Part shown: positions 1 through 12,000 of the stretch, in pieces | How the letters are laid out: each line of letters starts with the position of its first letter | Numbering within the stretch: position 1 is the first letter of the stretch | Origin: Scatophagus argus | Taxonomy: Eukaryota; Chordata; Actinopteri; Scatophagidae | Assembly (NCBI RefSeq): GCF_020382885.2 | Contig: NC_058516.1 | Location: 12,068,902-12,132,901, forward strand | Length of the DNA: 64,000 bases | Direction of reading: 5' to 3' | The notes under the pieces: model-generated | Database searches by the model: none | The model's input: only the letters and a program-made list of their open reading frames with translations | What the model was told of the DNA's origin: nothing | Made by a program: the position numbers and the translations under genes

Positions 1-619
1 ATCATGTGTTCGACCCCTACTGGTACTTGAACCATGCGGAAAGAGTCGGGTTAACATTTCTCTGGTAGATGTGTCACTATGCTTGTGCTTCTGAAAAGAG
101 GATCTGAATAAACAGACAAGGTCACATCACAGCAATTATGAAAACCCACATTCTTTTATTTGTTTTAGCTGAACGTCTAGAAAATGTTACTTACAAGTAC
201 TTTTAGCTTTTAACTCCTTCAGAGTAGCCATAGGTGTGTTGGTGGTCTCCCTCATCAATTTCCTTTTAGCGTGATCACTCAATTTGTGAGTACGGCCTGT
301 TCTAAGCAGATTTACAAATAAGCCATATTACTTCTATTTCTTAATGATAGATTCAACTGAACTACAGGGTATGTTCAGTGACTTGGAATTTTGTTTTGTA
401 TCCATTGCCTGATTGGAGTGTCTTTGCGTATGTTTTTACCCTGACCACTACTCACCTGCCACCCTAGTTTGTTTTAACTTATTTTCTAGATCAGTGAAAG
501 TACCTGACATCATCTGGGGTTTCAGGTCTTTTAATTTCAGACCCCCCTCTCCCAGGCGACCTGAGTGGGAGTGATCAGTTGCCAGCCTGTGTCCAAGCAG
601 CATTAGACGATAGCTTGTC
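1..619. other. Intergenic, mostly unassigned
   Basis: I see no exon, RNA gene or recognisable element in most of this AT-rich stretch. At 581-620 it carries an inverted copy of the segment at 701-739, so the last 40 bases belong with the neighbouring rearranged LINE fragment. Confidence 0.5.
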
Positions 620-1372
620 TCACATGATCCACAGCCACCTTGACACCTTTTCTGCAGCTTCTGAGGCTCTCCTGATCGCTTGTCTTCTGCGTATCATAAG
701 AGACAAGTTATGGTCTAATGCTGCTTGTACACAGGCTGGCAGCATTAGACCATAACTAGCTTCTGAGGCTCTCCTGATGGCTTGTCTTCTGCATGCACTG
801 GTGATGCCCAGGAAGGTGAAGGCCTTGCACAGTGATTTCCCTGCAAAACCCCTCCTTCCATCTCCTATGGGCAAACAACATGTTCACTACCACTGTCTGT
901 GGCATTCCTCCATGAGTTCAGTGTATTTCCCCCTTTTCTGCTCATTGGCCTCCTCCGTCTGCTCCTCCCAAGGCACCTTGAAAGCCAGCAACACCACTTG
1001 ATTAGCTGTTTCAGGGCTTAGCCAATGTCAGGTCTCAAGGTGGTCTCCACAATGTTCTTAGGGAATCTGAGTTGTTTTCCCAGATCTGCATTCATCTGCC
1101 AGTCCTGTAATGAACACTTTGGGCCAAGGATTGGGAAGGTCACATGTTGGTACAAATGCAATTGCGCGGCTTGTTGGTTTGTGACATTTGAACTGGACAA
1201 TCGTACTGTTGATAAACTTGGACATTACCTTGAGTTTCTGGTCATGGCTCCACTGATAGGGCTCCTCCGCAAGTGCTTTCAGACAGCTGCTGAAAATGTG
1301 TTCTAGGCTTCCACTTCCTGGGCAAAGGGGGCACGATGCCCAAAAGAAGAGGTTGGACAGACTGGGCAAAAT
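620..1372 (-). mobile_element. LINE C-terminal fragment, RLE-type endonuclease-like
   Basis: Read on the minus strand, broken frames give a CCHC-like finger (CPLC...HIFSSC with AEEPYQWSHDQKL), then GKQLRFPKNIVETTLRPDIG, GRRGFAGKSLCKAFTFLG and RRQAIRRASEAAEKVSRWLW. This order resembles the C-terminal region of restriction-like-endonuclease LINEs of fish. The frame is interrupted, and a 35-base segment is directly repeated at 656-690 and 758-792. It is a dead fragment; the family assignment is by motif only. Confidence 0.6.
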
Positions 1373-2286
1373 GTCCTAAACAGACTTGAGGAATTTGATG
1401 TGGAAGGGTTCAGCCTTCTCACCATTTTCAAAATTTTTACAGACCAATCGATAACGGTAAATTAATCCATAATAAAAAATAATCTACATATACAGAAATG
1501 TTCAAAATGAGCTACACCTCGATCAACTACAACAGTAAAATACTGGTGTTATGTCAATGCTTCAGTCATAATAATCTAATCATATCATAGTGTAACAGTC
1601 ACAGGAGACATTTGAGTACTTTTAGCTTGAATACTTTAGGTGTATTTTCCTCAATATACTTACATACATTTATTGAATTTTTTTTTACTTGCAACAGGGT
1701 ATTTTACAGTGTTGTATTAAAGAATGTGAATACTTACTGTAGCAATAGGTTTTAAACTATGAGGTTTTCAGATGTATTTTGCATAGATATTCAACGCACA
1801 CATTTTTGGCGATGGCGATGCCTTTAAGAAAGCATTTAGACAATCAGGAGGCACCGGGGAGACTTTCTTCTCAAAGTCAGACTAATGAAATAGTTTTAGA
1901 TGAGTCAGTAGCTCCTGGTAGCACAGTGAGGAAGATTTCTGTCAGAGAGACAGAGAAAAATAGACTAAACCATTAATATAGAGGATTTTTATAATTTCCT
2001 CTACAGCACTTGAAATACAATCTGAGCAAGGTAAAAATCCATTGAAATTCCTCAAAAAGTCTTATAGTAATAGTGTAGAAGGGGGTAAGTACATTTACTT
2101 AAATACTGTACTCAAATAGGAGTACTTTTTAAGTATTTCACGTTACACTAAAAGATTAGTGTGTGATGCTGTCTGGTGATTACTTATACTTTTGATATTT
2201 TGTAGTACAGGTTTTATTGTATTTTATTTGAGCAATATTAAGAATGTAGGTTCTTTACCTGAGGTATTGCTACCTTTAGCGATGTA

Positions 2287-3320
2287 CAGTGCATCTGGAA
2301 AGCATTCACACCGTTTCTCTTTTTCTATAATTTGTTATGTTACTGTCTCATTCCAAAATGGATTAAATTCATTTTTTCCATCAAAATTCTACACAAAATA
2401 CCTCATAATGACAAAGTGACACAAGCTTGCTTGAATTTTTTTGCAACTTTATTAAAAATGTAACAAAAAATATAACATGTACATAAGTATTCACTCTCTT
2501 TGTCATGACACTCAAAATTGAGCTCAGGTGCATCCTGTTTCCACTGATCATCCTTCAGAGATTTCTACAACTTGAGTTGAGTCCACCTGTGGTAAATTCA
2601 GTTGATTGGGCATGATTTGGAAAGGCACACACCTGTCTATATAAGCCCTCACAGTAGACTGAATGTCAGAGCACAAACCAAGCCATGAAGTCGAAAGAAT
2701 TGTCTGTAGACCTCAGAGACAGGATTGTGTCAAGGCACAGATCTGGGGAAGGTGCAGAAAGATTTCTGCCGCATTAAAAGTCCCAAAGAGCGCAGTGGCC
2801 TCCATAATCCGTAAGTGGAAGAAGTTTGGAATCACCAGGACTCTTTCTAGAGCTGGCCGCTCAACTAAACTGAGTGATCGGGGTAGAAGGGCCTTAGTCA
2901 GGGAGGTGACGTGAATGTCCTTGGTGGCCCAGGCAGAGCCCAGACTTGAACCCTATTGAGCATCTCTGGAGAGAGCTGAAAATGGCTATGCGCCGACACT
3001 CCCCATCCAACCTGATGGAGCTTGAGAGGTTCTGCACTGAGTGTGCCAAGCTTATAGGATCATACTCAAAAAGACTTGAGGCTGTAATTGCTGCCAGAGG
3101 GGCTTCAACAAAGTATTGATCACAGGGTGTGAAAACTTATGTACATGCTATATATATTTAATACATTTACAAAGAAATTCAAGCAAACTTGTTTAACTTT
3201 GTCATTATTCAGTATTTTGTGTAGAATTTTGATGGAAAAAATGAATTTAATCCATTTTGAAATGAGACTGTAACATTACAAAATGTGGAAAAAGCATGTG
3301 AATACTTTCCCGATACACTG
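2287..3320 (+). mobile_element. Internally deleted Tc1/mariner element
   Basis: The ends are imperfect inverted repeats (cagtgcatctggaaag and ctttcccgatacactg) flanked by TA on both sides. About 200 bases at each end are inverted copies of each other, the long-IR layout common in fish Tc1 elements. Inside, 2663-2911 codes the transposase N-terminal helix-turn-helix (RKISAALKVPKSAVASIIRK), then the sequence jumps to a C-terminal piece with SPDLNPIEHLWRELK at about 2940-2990. Most of the DDE core is missing. At 1034 bases it is well short of a full element and cannot make an active transposase. Confidence 0.9.
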
Positions 3321-4142
3321 TATGTAATGATATCAGTATCCCCTTACCAGCTGCACACACACACACACACACCTCCTGAATTAGAAACTGCATCTTTAAC
3401 ACAAAGATGGTAAGAAATTTTAGGATTTAGGAGAAAAAAAAAAATCATTATTTTTTAACAACATTTCATGGTTACCCAGTGGATTAGAAGTGATTTATGA
3501 AAGAAGATCACTCTGAGACTAACAAGAAAATAACATTGTTTTTAAGAAAGTCAATTAGATCATCTTCATAAATTCAACATCACAAGAGCTTATCATTTTG
3601 TGACTCACTATGCATCAAAGTTTAGTGGCTTCTGATAGTCCTTCACCCAACAAAATGCATTATCCTCTCTCCATTATTTCAGTCCACTAACACCTTTGCT
3701 TCTTTTGATGGAGTTCAATGCTGTTGTTTTTATTTTTCCCTTCAGTGTGTAACCCACGTAATCCACTTTAGGCTATACATAATCATAAGCAACACGAAAG
3801 GAGCGGGAAATTTGTGCTGACGTGCCGGGAAAGCAGATGAGAGGAAAATGCAGAGGATCCATGGGAAATAAATGCTGACTCAAGTGGTAGCCGAGGAAAT
3901 GCTGCACTCCGGGGATGCAGCTGTGAAAACGACAGAGTAGGGTTAATAATAACTGTCACTGGTTTATTATTTGGATTATTATATGACAGACTATCAAACA
4001 TTCTGAAGGAGTTTCATTACAACCTTTTGGGTTGGAAACATATAGAGTATGCTTTGTTGTAGTACTTCATCTTGGAGAATGTGTGGCTAAACCCACACAC
4101 AGATATAATTGTTCTTGTGTTTTAGAATCAGCTGTGGATTTG

Positions 4143-4176
<34 letters not shown>

Positions 4177-5039
4177 ATTTTGTTTCAGACAGACTTTAAG
4201 ACCTACCTTGTACAAAAGCTGCCACAGCATCAGGCTTTTAATTGGGCTCCTGTGTTTCTGTGTGGTTGTCAGGTCACTTTAGCTTGTGTACTGAACAAGT
4301 TGTAATGTATTTCCAAGAGGTCACAACAATTAAACCTTATGGGTCTGAATCTGTTAGAGGATACAGAAGTTATATGTCAGCATCCCTCCAGTGTGACTGA
4401 AAGAGTCAATAAAATATTTTTGATCAAGTGCCTATACGACCTGACAATTATCTCGGTAAATAAATTTAAGACTTTAAAAAAAAAATTCTTTTCTGGATTC
4501 AGAAGCTGGCCTGTCACAAAATCAACAGCATTAGGATATTCTAATTCTTCACATGTTAATTATATGTAAACATAACATATAATATAAAAACTGGGGGGGT
4601 ACAATGTTTGATATTAAATTGGATTTTTTTGGGGGGGGGGGTATTTGTTATACCCAAATGACTTTCACAAATTATTCACAAAATATATTATACTTTCTAG
4701 CATGGCAAACATATGCAGTGTTATTGGTCATGGGTCATCATGTAGTTGTGCAGTATTAGGGGTGTCAGCATTTTTGAAATATAGTTTTATTACAATAATG
4801 GCTAGCTGTACCGTTAGACCCCTCAAACCTGGAACCCGCCCCCCTCCCGTTAGACCCCTCAAACTTGGAACCCCCCCGCCCCACATTAACTTGTTGAGTA
4901 ATAATAAACGTTAATAAACTTGTGACAGAAGACAGAAGCTAGTCAATACAAATTCTGCAGTTCAAAATAGAAAAAAAGATAAGTGAATTAAGACGGATTT
5001 TGCTACGCACAATGGCTGAGTTATTCTTTATGATGTGGA
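3321..5039. other. Intergenic with microsatellites, no gene seen
   Basis: Contains (CA)n at 3353-3372, (GT)n at 4145-4174, G runs near 4590 and 4630, and two near-copies of a short unit gttagacccctcaaac at about 4815 and 4849. I see no exon. Confidence 0.6.
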
Positions 5040-5535
5040 TGTGGCTTTATTTTGGAAATCTGAAGCGGAAACAGTACATTTTACTGTCGCCGTTTCACTC
5101 CATTGCTCAGTGTGTGGTGATGCAATGATAGCCAGGAGCGTGGACTCGTGAACTGAGGGTCCATATTTACTTTTTATCGGCGACTTGTTTTAAGTTATCT
5201 CTGTAATAAAACCGTTCAAAATGAGCTGACGCTAACGGTGGTTCTTCAGGCTGAGACTGTAAACGGTATTTACTCTTCCCCTCCGGTTGCCTAAAGGTTA
5301 TCCGTAACGTTCGCTACATTTCGACGTCGACGAAAAGACTCCATTCAGAATAGTTCGAAAGAAGAAGAAACCATATTGAAGTCGTTATCAGCACTGCGTG
5401 TAGGCTTTTTGATTACCCAAAGTAACCGGAACTGATTTCAGTACTTGCAGACTGTGTACTTTATGTAAATATACTTCCAAGTGGACATGCTCAGACTTAC
5501 CTCATACAGAAACACATCGCGGTATAGTCGGAGGT
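5040..5535 (+). promoter_or_regulatory. CpG-rich candidate promoter and 5' UTR of pnpla4
   Basis: The stretch is clearly richer in CG dinucleotides than its AT-rich surroundings, for example around 5320-5335 (ttcgacgtcgacg) and in several ccg/gcg steps from 5090 to 5420. It lies 0.4-0.8 kb before the first coding exon. A possible donor for a 5' UTR exon is gtcggag followed by gtatgc near 5535. Its promoter role is inferred from composition and position only. Confidence 0.5.
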
Positions 5536-5684
5536 ATGCTGAATTTCAATGCTACGTTTTACTCTACGTTGCCTAAGCTTTTTGTTTAAAAGGCTTTGTA
5601 GGCTGCCTAATAGATATGTACAAAAATAATATTATTAATAATAATGCAAGGCCTTAAAGTTCGCCATTCAATCGCAGGGCTGAC

Positions 5685-5790
5685 AGAAAACCTACGCAAG
5701 CACAGGGAGAACATGCAAACTCCACACAGAAAGGCGCTCAGACCGGGATTCGAACCTAGAACCCTCTTGCTGTGACAGCGCTGCACAAAG
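5685..5790 (-). mobile_element. tRNA-like short repeat, 5' part
   Basis: The minus strand carries the promoter-like B box GGTTCGAATCCCGG followed by the gagtttgcatgttctccctg block shared with the longer copy at 37867-38231. Only the 5' part is present. Confidence 0.75.
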
Positions 5791-5853
5791 ATCAAAAATA
5801 AAAAGCAGTGTATTTGACTAATGATCTGTGTCATGTCTGTGCAGGTGTCGAGG

Positions 5854-6033
5854 ATGAAAATCCTGAATTTGTCCTTTGCTGCATCTGGTTTCTTGGGGAT
5901 CTACCACCTGGGTGTTGTGGAGGCTTTTTTGCGCCATGGGGATAAGCTTCTGGGCTCCCTCAGGGCCTGTGCTGGGGCCTCAGCTGGGGCCCTGGTGGCT
6001 GCTGTAATGATAACTGCACCTGACAAGTTAGAG
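5854..6033 (+). CDS. pnpla4: pnpla4 coding exon 1
   Basis: Codes residues 1-60 and includes the oxyanion loop and the catalytic Ser43 in GASAG. It ends in GAG before the donor gtagat. The likely acceptor of this exon is at 5843, so about 10 bases of 5' UTR precede the ATG. The frame stays open past the donor to 6234. Confidence 0.93.
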
Positions 6034-9000
6034 GTAGATTGTTCACTTCCTCATTCAGTCACAGAGATCCTTGAACAAAGTAAGATGAGCAAGCCCTGGG
6101 CAACAGTGGCGAGAAAAAAAAATCGCCTTTTAGAAGGCAGGTACCTTCTTTGTATTAATAAATTTAAATGTCAAGATTCCTATCTTCTGTTCTGTAGTGC
6201 TGACAGTTTTACAAATTATAAGTGTGGAATTTAAGCTTGTTGAAATGGTGTTCTTAAATATTCAGCATGTAAGATTAAACACCCCAGCAGGAGGACTGTC
6301 TAACAGTATAAAGACTGTTTGAACGCATAAAGTAACGTCCAAAAAAATCCTAATGTTTGTGGAATAAAACATAATTTGGTTTTTAAATAAAGAAGGAAAT
6401 TCATAATGGAAAGTTCATGAATTGTTTCTGTTTCATGAATTGCTTCTTAAATATAAATTAATTAATATAATAGAAACAGAATCAGAATAAGCTTTATTGT
6501 CCTTATACTATGCAATTAATATATTATATATATTATATATATAATATAATTCTGTGCAATTAATAATTAACAACAATTTAGTGGAGTGATGTGGACATGA
6601 CATTCTAAGAAATAAAGATGTTAAATGCTCCATTGTGGAATTTTAGTTTGTGGACAGGAAACTATTTTAGTTATTGTTTATTCAGAAGTCAACTTTTACA
6701 TCTGTAAATCTACTTTTTATTTCCATATCTTGATAGACACATTTATGCAGCTCATTCAAAGCTACAGTTCTGTCCCTCCTTTCGTTCGTTTAGAGAGCTG
6801 GTGATAGTAGGAACAGACAGAAATACCAACCAGTTTGGTTTTATATTGTTTCTGTTGAGTTAAAATGAGGTGTATTTTATGATGAGTCAAACTCATGAAA
6901 AAGAGAAACTCGAATTCAGAAGGTGCATGGTTGTATTTGTATTTGTATTTATTCTATATGTATTCATATGTATACCTCTTTCTTCACCAGCTGCTATTTG
7001 TAGAAGAGCTTAAGTTGGGGCAACTGGACTTCAGTTTAAAAGCAAAGACATTTCACCTCTCATACAAAAGGTTTCTTCAATTCTGATCAACTGGTCGGGA
7101 GTCCCATGTATTAAACCTAGATGGAAAATCCGCCCAATCAACATGGGGGTTGAATGGGTCATAGATGCACACAGCCATCATGTGACTTGTAAGGGTCACA
7201 TTGGTTCCTGGGGGGAATGAGGTAATGTGGTGTTAGTCTCCTGGGGAGGAATCTCAAGGCTTCACACCGCCTCTGTTGAGGGAAGGTTGTTCCAGATAGA
7301 CATAGATGCCTTCCTTCACCCCTTTCTCAAACCATCTGATGTGACCATCTGACTAAGATGTGAACATTTATTTTTCCTTCTCCTAAAGATATAGATCAGT
7401 CATATTTTACCTTTAGCCACAATTTATGTTGTTTCCAAAAAGGGGTAACTGCCAAATCTGGCAATGCGGCAGGCTTATTGTTTACAACAGCGGATCACTT
7501 GACTGCTGGGCGTGCTTGCAGGTTACGATAGCAACGCTAGCCATTAGCCGTTAAAAGTTGATTGTTTTTAAGAGAAGTGGGCTGAAGAATTGTTATTTGT
7601 TCTTCGTATCATAAATCGCTGATGTAGATGGACTGCAGAATCCTGGCCAGTGGGGTTGGCCCTGTCTTGGATGAGAGGTGAAACGTCTTTGCTTTTAAAC
7701 TGAAGTCCAGGTGCCCCAACTTAAGCTCTTCCACACAAGATGACCTGAATGACTGAGAATCTACACGGACACACTAATTGCTATGTACATGTTAGTTGTA
7801 TGTTTATTTTGTATGTTGATTGTTCTTGGAATTGTGTGTAAGTACATTAAAAGCAAGTTAGTACACTTACAAGGACGATAGAGCTAATTCTGCATCTTAT
7901 TTTGAATACTGAACGGATTACCAGTCATCAGCAAAAAGCCGTTTCATTTGCATGTGAGATGTGAATGTGGCTTCAGTGGATGAAAAAGCCTTCATAAACC
8001 AACAAAGGTAACTGAATGCGGTGTGATGTCATGGCGGGGTCTCTGTCCTTCTTTTGCAGCACTGTAAACAGTTCACGTACGGGTTTGCCGACAGTGTGAG
8101 ACAACAACAGTTTGGTGCAGTCACGCCAGGATACAACTTCATGCTAACGTTACGGTAATTACACTGGTACAGATAAAACGCTGATGTGGAATTGAGCAGT
8201 CATCACTGCAACAAAATATCAGATTATATTGGAGTATCGTGAAAAAACATGGCACAATGGTGTATGATGCGAAAACTCAATGGTACACATGGCTAACAAA
8301 CTAAATATCAGTTGCTGAGCAGTGGATAGGGAGAGCACATTCATGGATTCATCCAATCTATGAATCGACTTGACTTTCTATTTTAAGGTCACGGATAAAT
8401 CCAGTTTGTGATTTAAACTTTTATTTTTGTTTTCAGCTCTGATGGCTAAACCATTGTTAGATTATCAAGCTTTGATTGAATAGATCATTTGTTTTACATG
8501 GTGTCAACTGTCATTTGCATTTTCTTCTACAAATTCTTCTTTAGATTGTTCTTTCAGAGTCATATTTGACAGATAATGAAAACAGAAAGGAAGCTGCTCC
8601 CTCAAATCATACAAAACAAGAAAGCAAATATCATTTATTAATGATGGCACCAAAAACTTGCTCTGCCAAGGCAAATAGGCCATAACTCAATTCAGTTTTC
8701 ATTAGGTGTATTACAAAAAGCATGCAAACAATATTATTATTATTATTATTATTAATGTAAGTCTTTGCACCACACAGTCAGACTTCAATCCACATGGTAA
8801 AGAGTCTGTTCTGTATTCTCCACAACTCCAAAACAGTTTAGTCTAATCCAGTTCATAGCCACCATAAGAAAAACAACTCTGCTCTGGGTTTTACTGCAGA
8901 TACCTACAAAACAAAATGAAATCAGGAAATAAAGATGGAAATTTCCCCAAGAGATCAATAAAGTATTCTGATTGTAATTCTGTGAGTCTGAAATAGCAGC

Positions 9001-12000
9001 GTCTATCCACAGTCCAGTAACAGGGATAACTGACAATTTATAGTATACACCGTCAGTCAGTAGTCAGTCAGGTTTGCAGTGTTTTCATTTGAAACCCAAA
9101 ATTAAAAAAAACAGAATAACCATGTTTTTTTTTTTTCATGTTAAGCCAAAATAGACAAAAAAAGAGGGAATTTGTCTTTTCTATTTTTCAATAGAAAAGG
9201 CGTAAAACAAATTCAGTTATGTTCTTTTGCAATTGTCCTTTTTGTATTTGATGAATGAAGATAGGTAGGCAAATGGAAGTAAAAGTAAACATATAAAAAT
9301 AAAAAGCAATTAAAACAGAAAGCCATTCAATGAGTGTAGTGTAACATTATGCAAGCACAGAATCTTTATCAAACTAATGTTAGAACATATATGATCAATA
9401 GCACATTGGTTGCAAGTAAATCAGCTTTTGATACACCCTGAGCTCCCTCTGTATAAAAATAATATTTTTTGCAGTTAAGTTCTCTCAAGCTTAAAGTTTA
9501 TTTCCATTTCTTTTGCGGAGCTTCCTCTGTCCTGTCCTGTTTATAACTGCAATTTTCAATGTTGCCACCCCACAGTATTGACTATAGTGACATTACTGTG
9601 GCACGCATAGAAGTGATTAAAATTACTGAAAGGTATAAATCAGAATTCCTTTATTTATCCCAGAAGGGAAATTCTTTAAAGAAAAGAAGGCTATAAAGAA
9701 AATATCTCGTCAATACACACACTAAGGTTGTCACCATAAGACTTTATTTAAAAAAAAACAAAAAAACAATACCTCTTCCACTGCCAGAGCAAAAAGAAAA
9801 AAGTCCTAGGTGTGTACAAAGACATTTTGGACAATGAAGGTTCTTTTCTATTCCAGCATGACTGTGCCCCAGTGCACAAAGCAAGATCCATAAAGACATG
9901 GTTGAATGAGTTTGGTGTGGAAGAACTTGACTGATCCACACATAGCCCTGACATCAACCCCACTGAACTCCTTTGGGATGGATGGGAACAGAGGTTGCAA
10001 GCCAGCCCTTTTCTTCCAACATCAGTGCCTGACCTCACTATTGCTTCACTGCATGAATGGGCAAAAAAATTCCAAAATCTTGTGAAAGCCCTTCCCATAA
10101 GAGTGGAAGCTGTTATAGCTGCAAAGCGGTCTTTGTATTTCGAATGCAATGTCATTGAAGGCACTGTTGGTGTAATGGTAAGCTCTCCCAATACATTTAT
10201 CTATATAATGTATAGTATTGTTCTGAACATGTGGTACTGAAAAAGTATTAATACTTCAATACTTTTACCAACCCTACAACACACACTAATTTAATTAGTA
10301 CATATTGCTGGTTTTGTATCTGTGCAACAGATTGATTTATAATTACATGTTCCTGTAAAAAACATTATGTTTATGATGCCCTTTGGGGATATTATTACTA
10401 AAAACCTGACAATTGAGCATCTGTGTGCGGATATTCTCCAGGGAAGGGATAGAAGAGATTCTCCCCAACGAGGCTCACAGTCTGGCCAATGACCGCCTGC
10501 ACATCTCAATGACACACTTCAAAAGTGGCAAGAACTACATTGTATCTAGGTTCACCACCAGGGAGGAGCTCGTAAAGGTACACAACCCCATTCTTTTCAC
10601 TTTAAAACAGTCATAAATGTTTATGATTATTTTACATCCTTGTTTTCCTTCATTTGACAGTTTTGTTTTTTCTTTTTATTGCTATGACCAGAAATTACAC
10701 TAAAAGTCACACAAAAGTCAGTACTTGTGAAATGAATGTCGACGTACCGTATATCAAAAATGGCACAATAGACTTGGAGGTCCAAACCACAGAAACTATT
10801 GCTTCTGTTAGGTGTTAAATGTTCAACAAACTCCTGCCGAAGAGTGTCTGATTAGTTATCTCCCACATGTTACTTTCCCAGGCTCTACTAGCCAGCAGCT
10901 ATGTACCCATCTATGCTGGACTGAAACCAGTGGAATTCAGAGGACAGGTAAAGTGCATAAAATGGAATTATTCATGACCTCAACATGGATCAATATTGTG
11001 GTATTCGAACCTAAATATTTATACCAACACAGTCGGTGGTTATTAGTAATGCTTGTCGTTTTTCAACATTCACAGATCCAAATGTCTGTTGTGAGAAACA
11101 AAAAGGTCCAAATTGTCTGTTTTGTCATTTGGAAATTCTGTGAAAGAAAACAAAGATGCTGAGTTCATATCCTCACCTATTGACTTTAACATGTTTAATG
11201 ACAAACACACTTTTCCCAAATGCAAACAGTAAAACTAGACTTGGAAGTCTAAAACATTGCCTTTGTCCTGTCGTCCAGATATTCTATGACTTTCATTGAC
11301 TGGTTTTGTTTTATTAGAAATGGATTGATGGAGGGTTTACTGACAGCCTGCCAATTCTGCCTGTGGGACGAACCATCACTGTATCTCCCTTTGCTGGAGT
11401 GCAAGATGTATGTCCTGTCCACAGGGGGAACTTCAAAACTCAACTCAGACTGGCCAACATGAACGTAATGGTGAGTACTCGATCATTTATTCAAACTGGT
11501 CTGAAAGAGGAAAGTTTATGTGAAGAAGTAGCGCCATTCGAAAAAGCCAAGTTCAAGCTTTATCAATCACAGAGGGTGTCTGCCTCCTGGACCAAAACCA
11601 GAAGATGATTCCATAGGAAGGGAGCTTGATAACTAAAGGCTTTGGTCCCCAGTTCTACTTTTGGTGATGCTAGGAACCACAAGTAACCAGTGGTGCGGTG
11701 GTTAGCACTGTCGCCTCATAGCAAGAGGGATCCAGGTTCGAATCCCGGTCTGGGCCCTTCTATGTGGAGTTTGCATGTTCTCCCTGTGCCTGCGTGGGTT
11801 TTCTCTGGGTACTCCGGCTTCCTCCCACAATACCAAAAACAGGACCCCTCCCATGACCTGTTCCCTGCACTTGCTGGATCCAGAATCTCCTACACCGCCC
11901 TCCCGAGGCCTGGTACCGCTGCTGGATCCTGAGCCCTCTATGGCCCTGCCTATTGCACTGATAGTGCTGCTGGATCCAGAACCCTCTCCATGGCCCTGCC

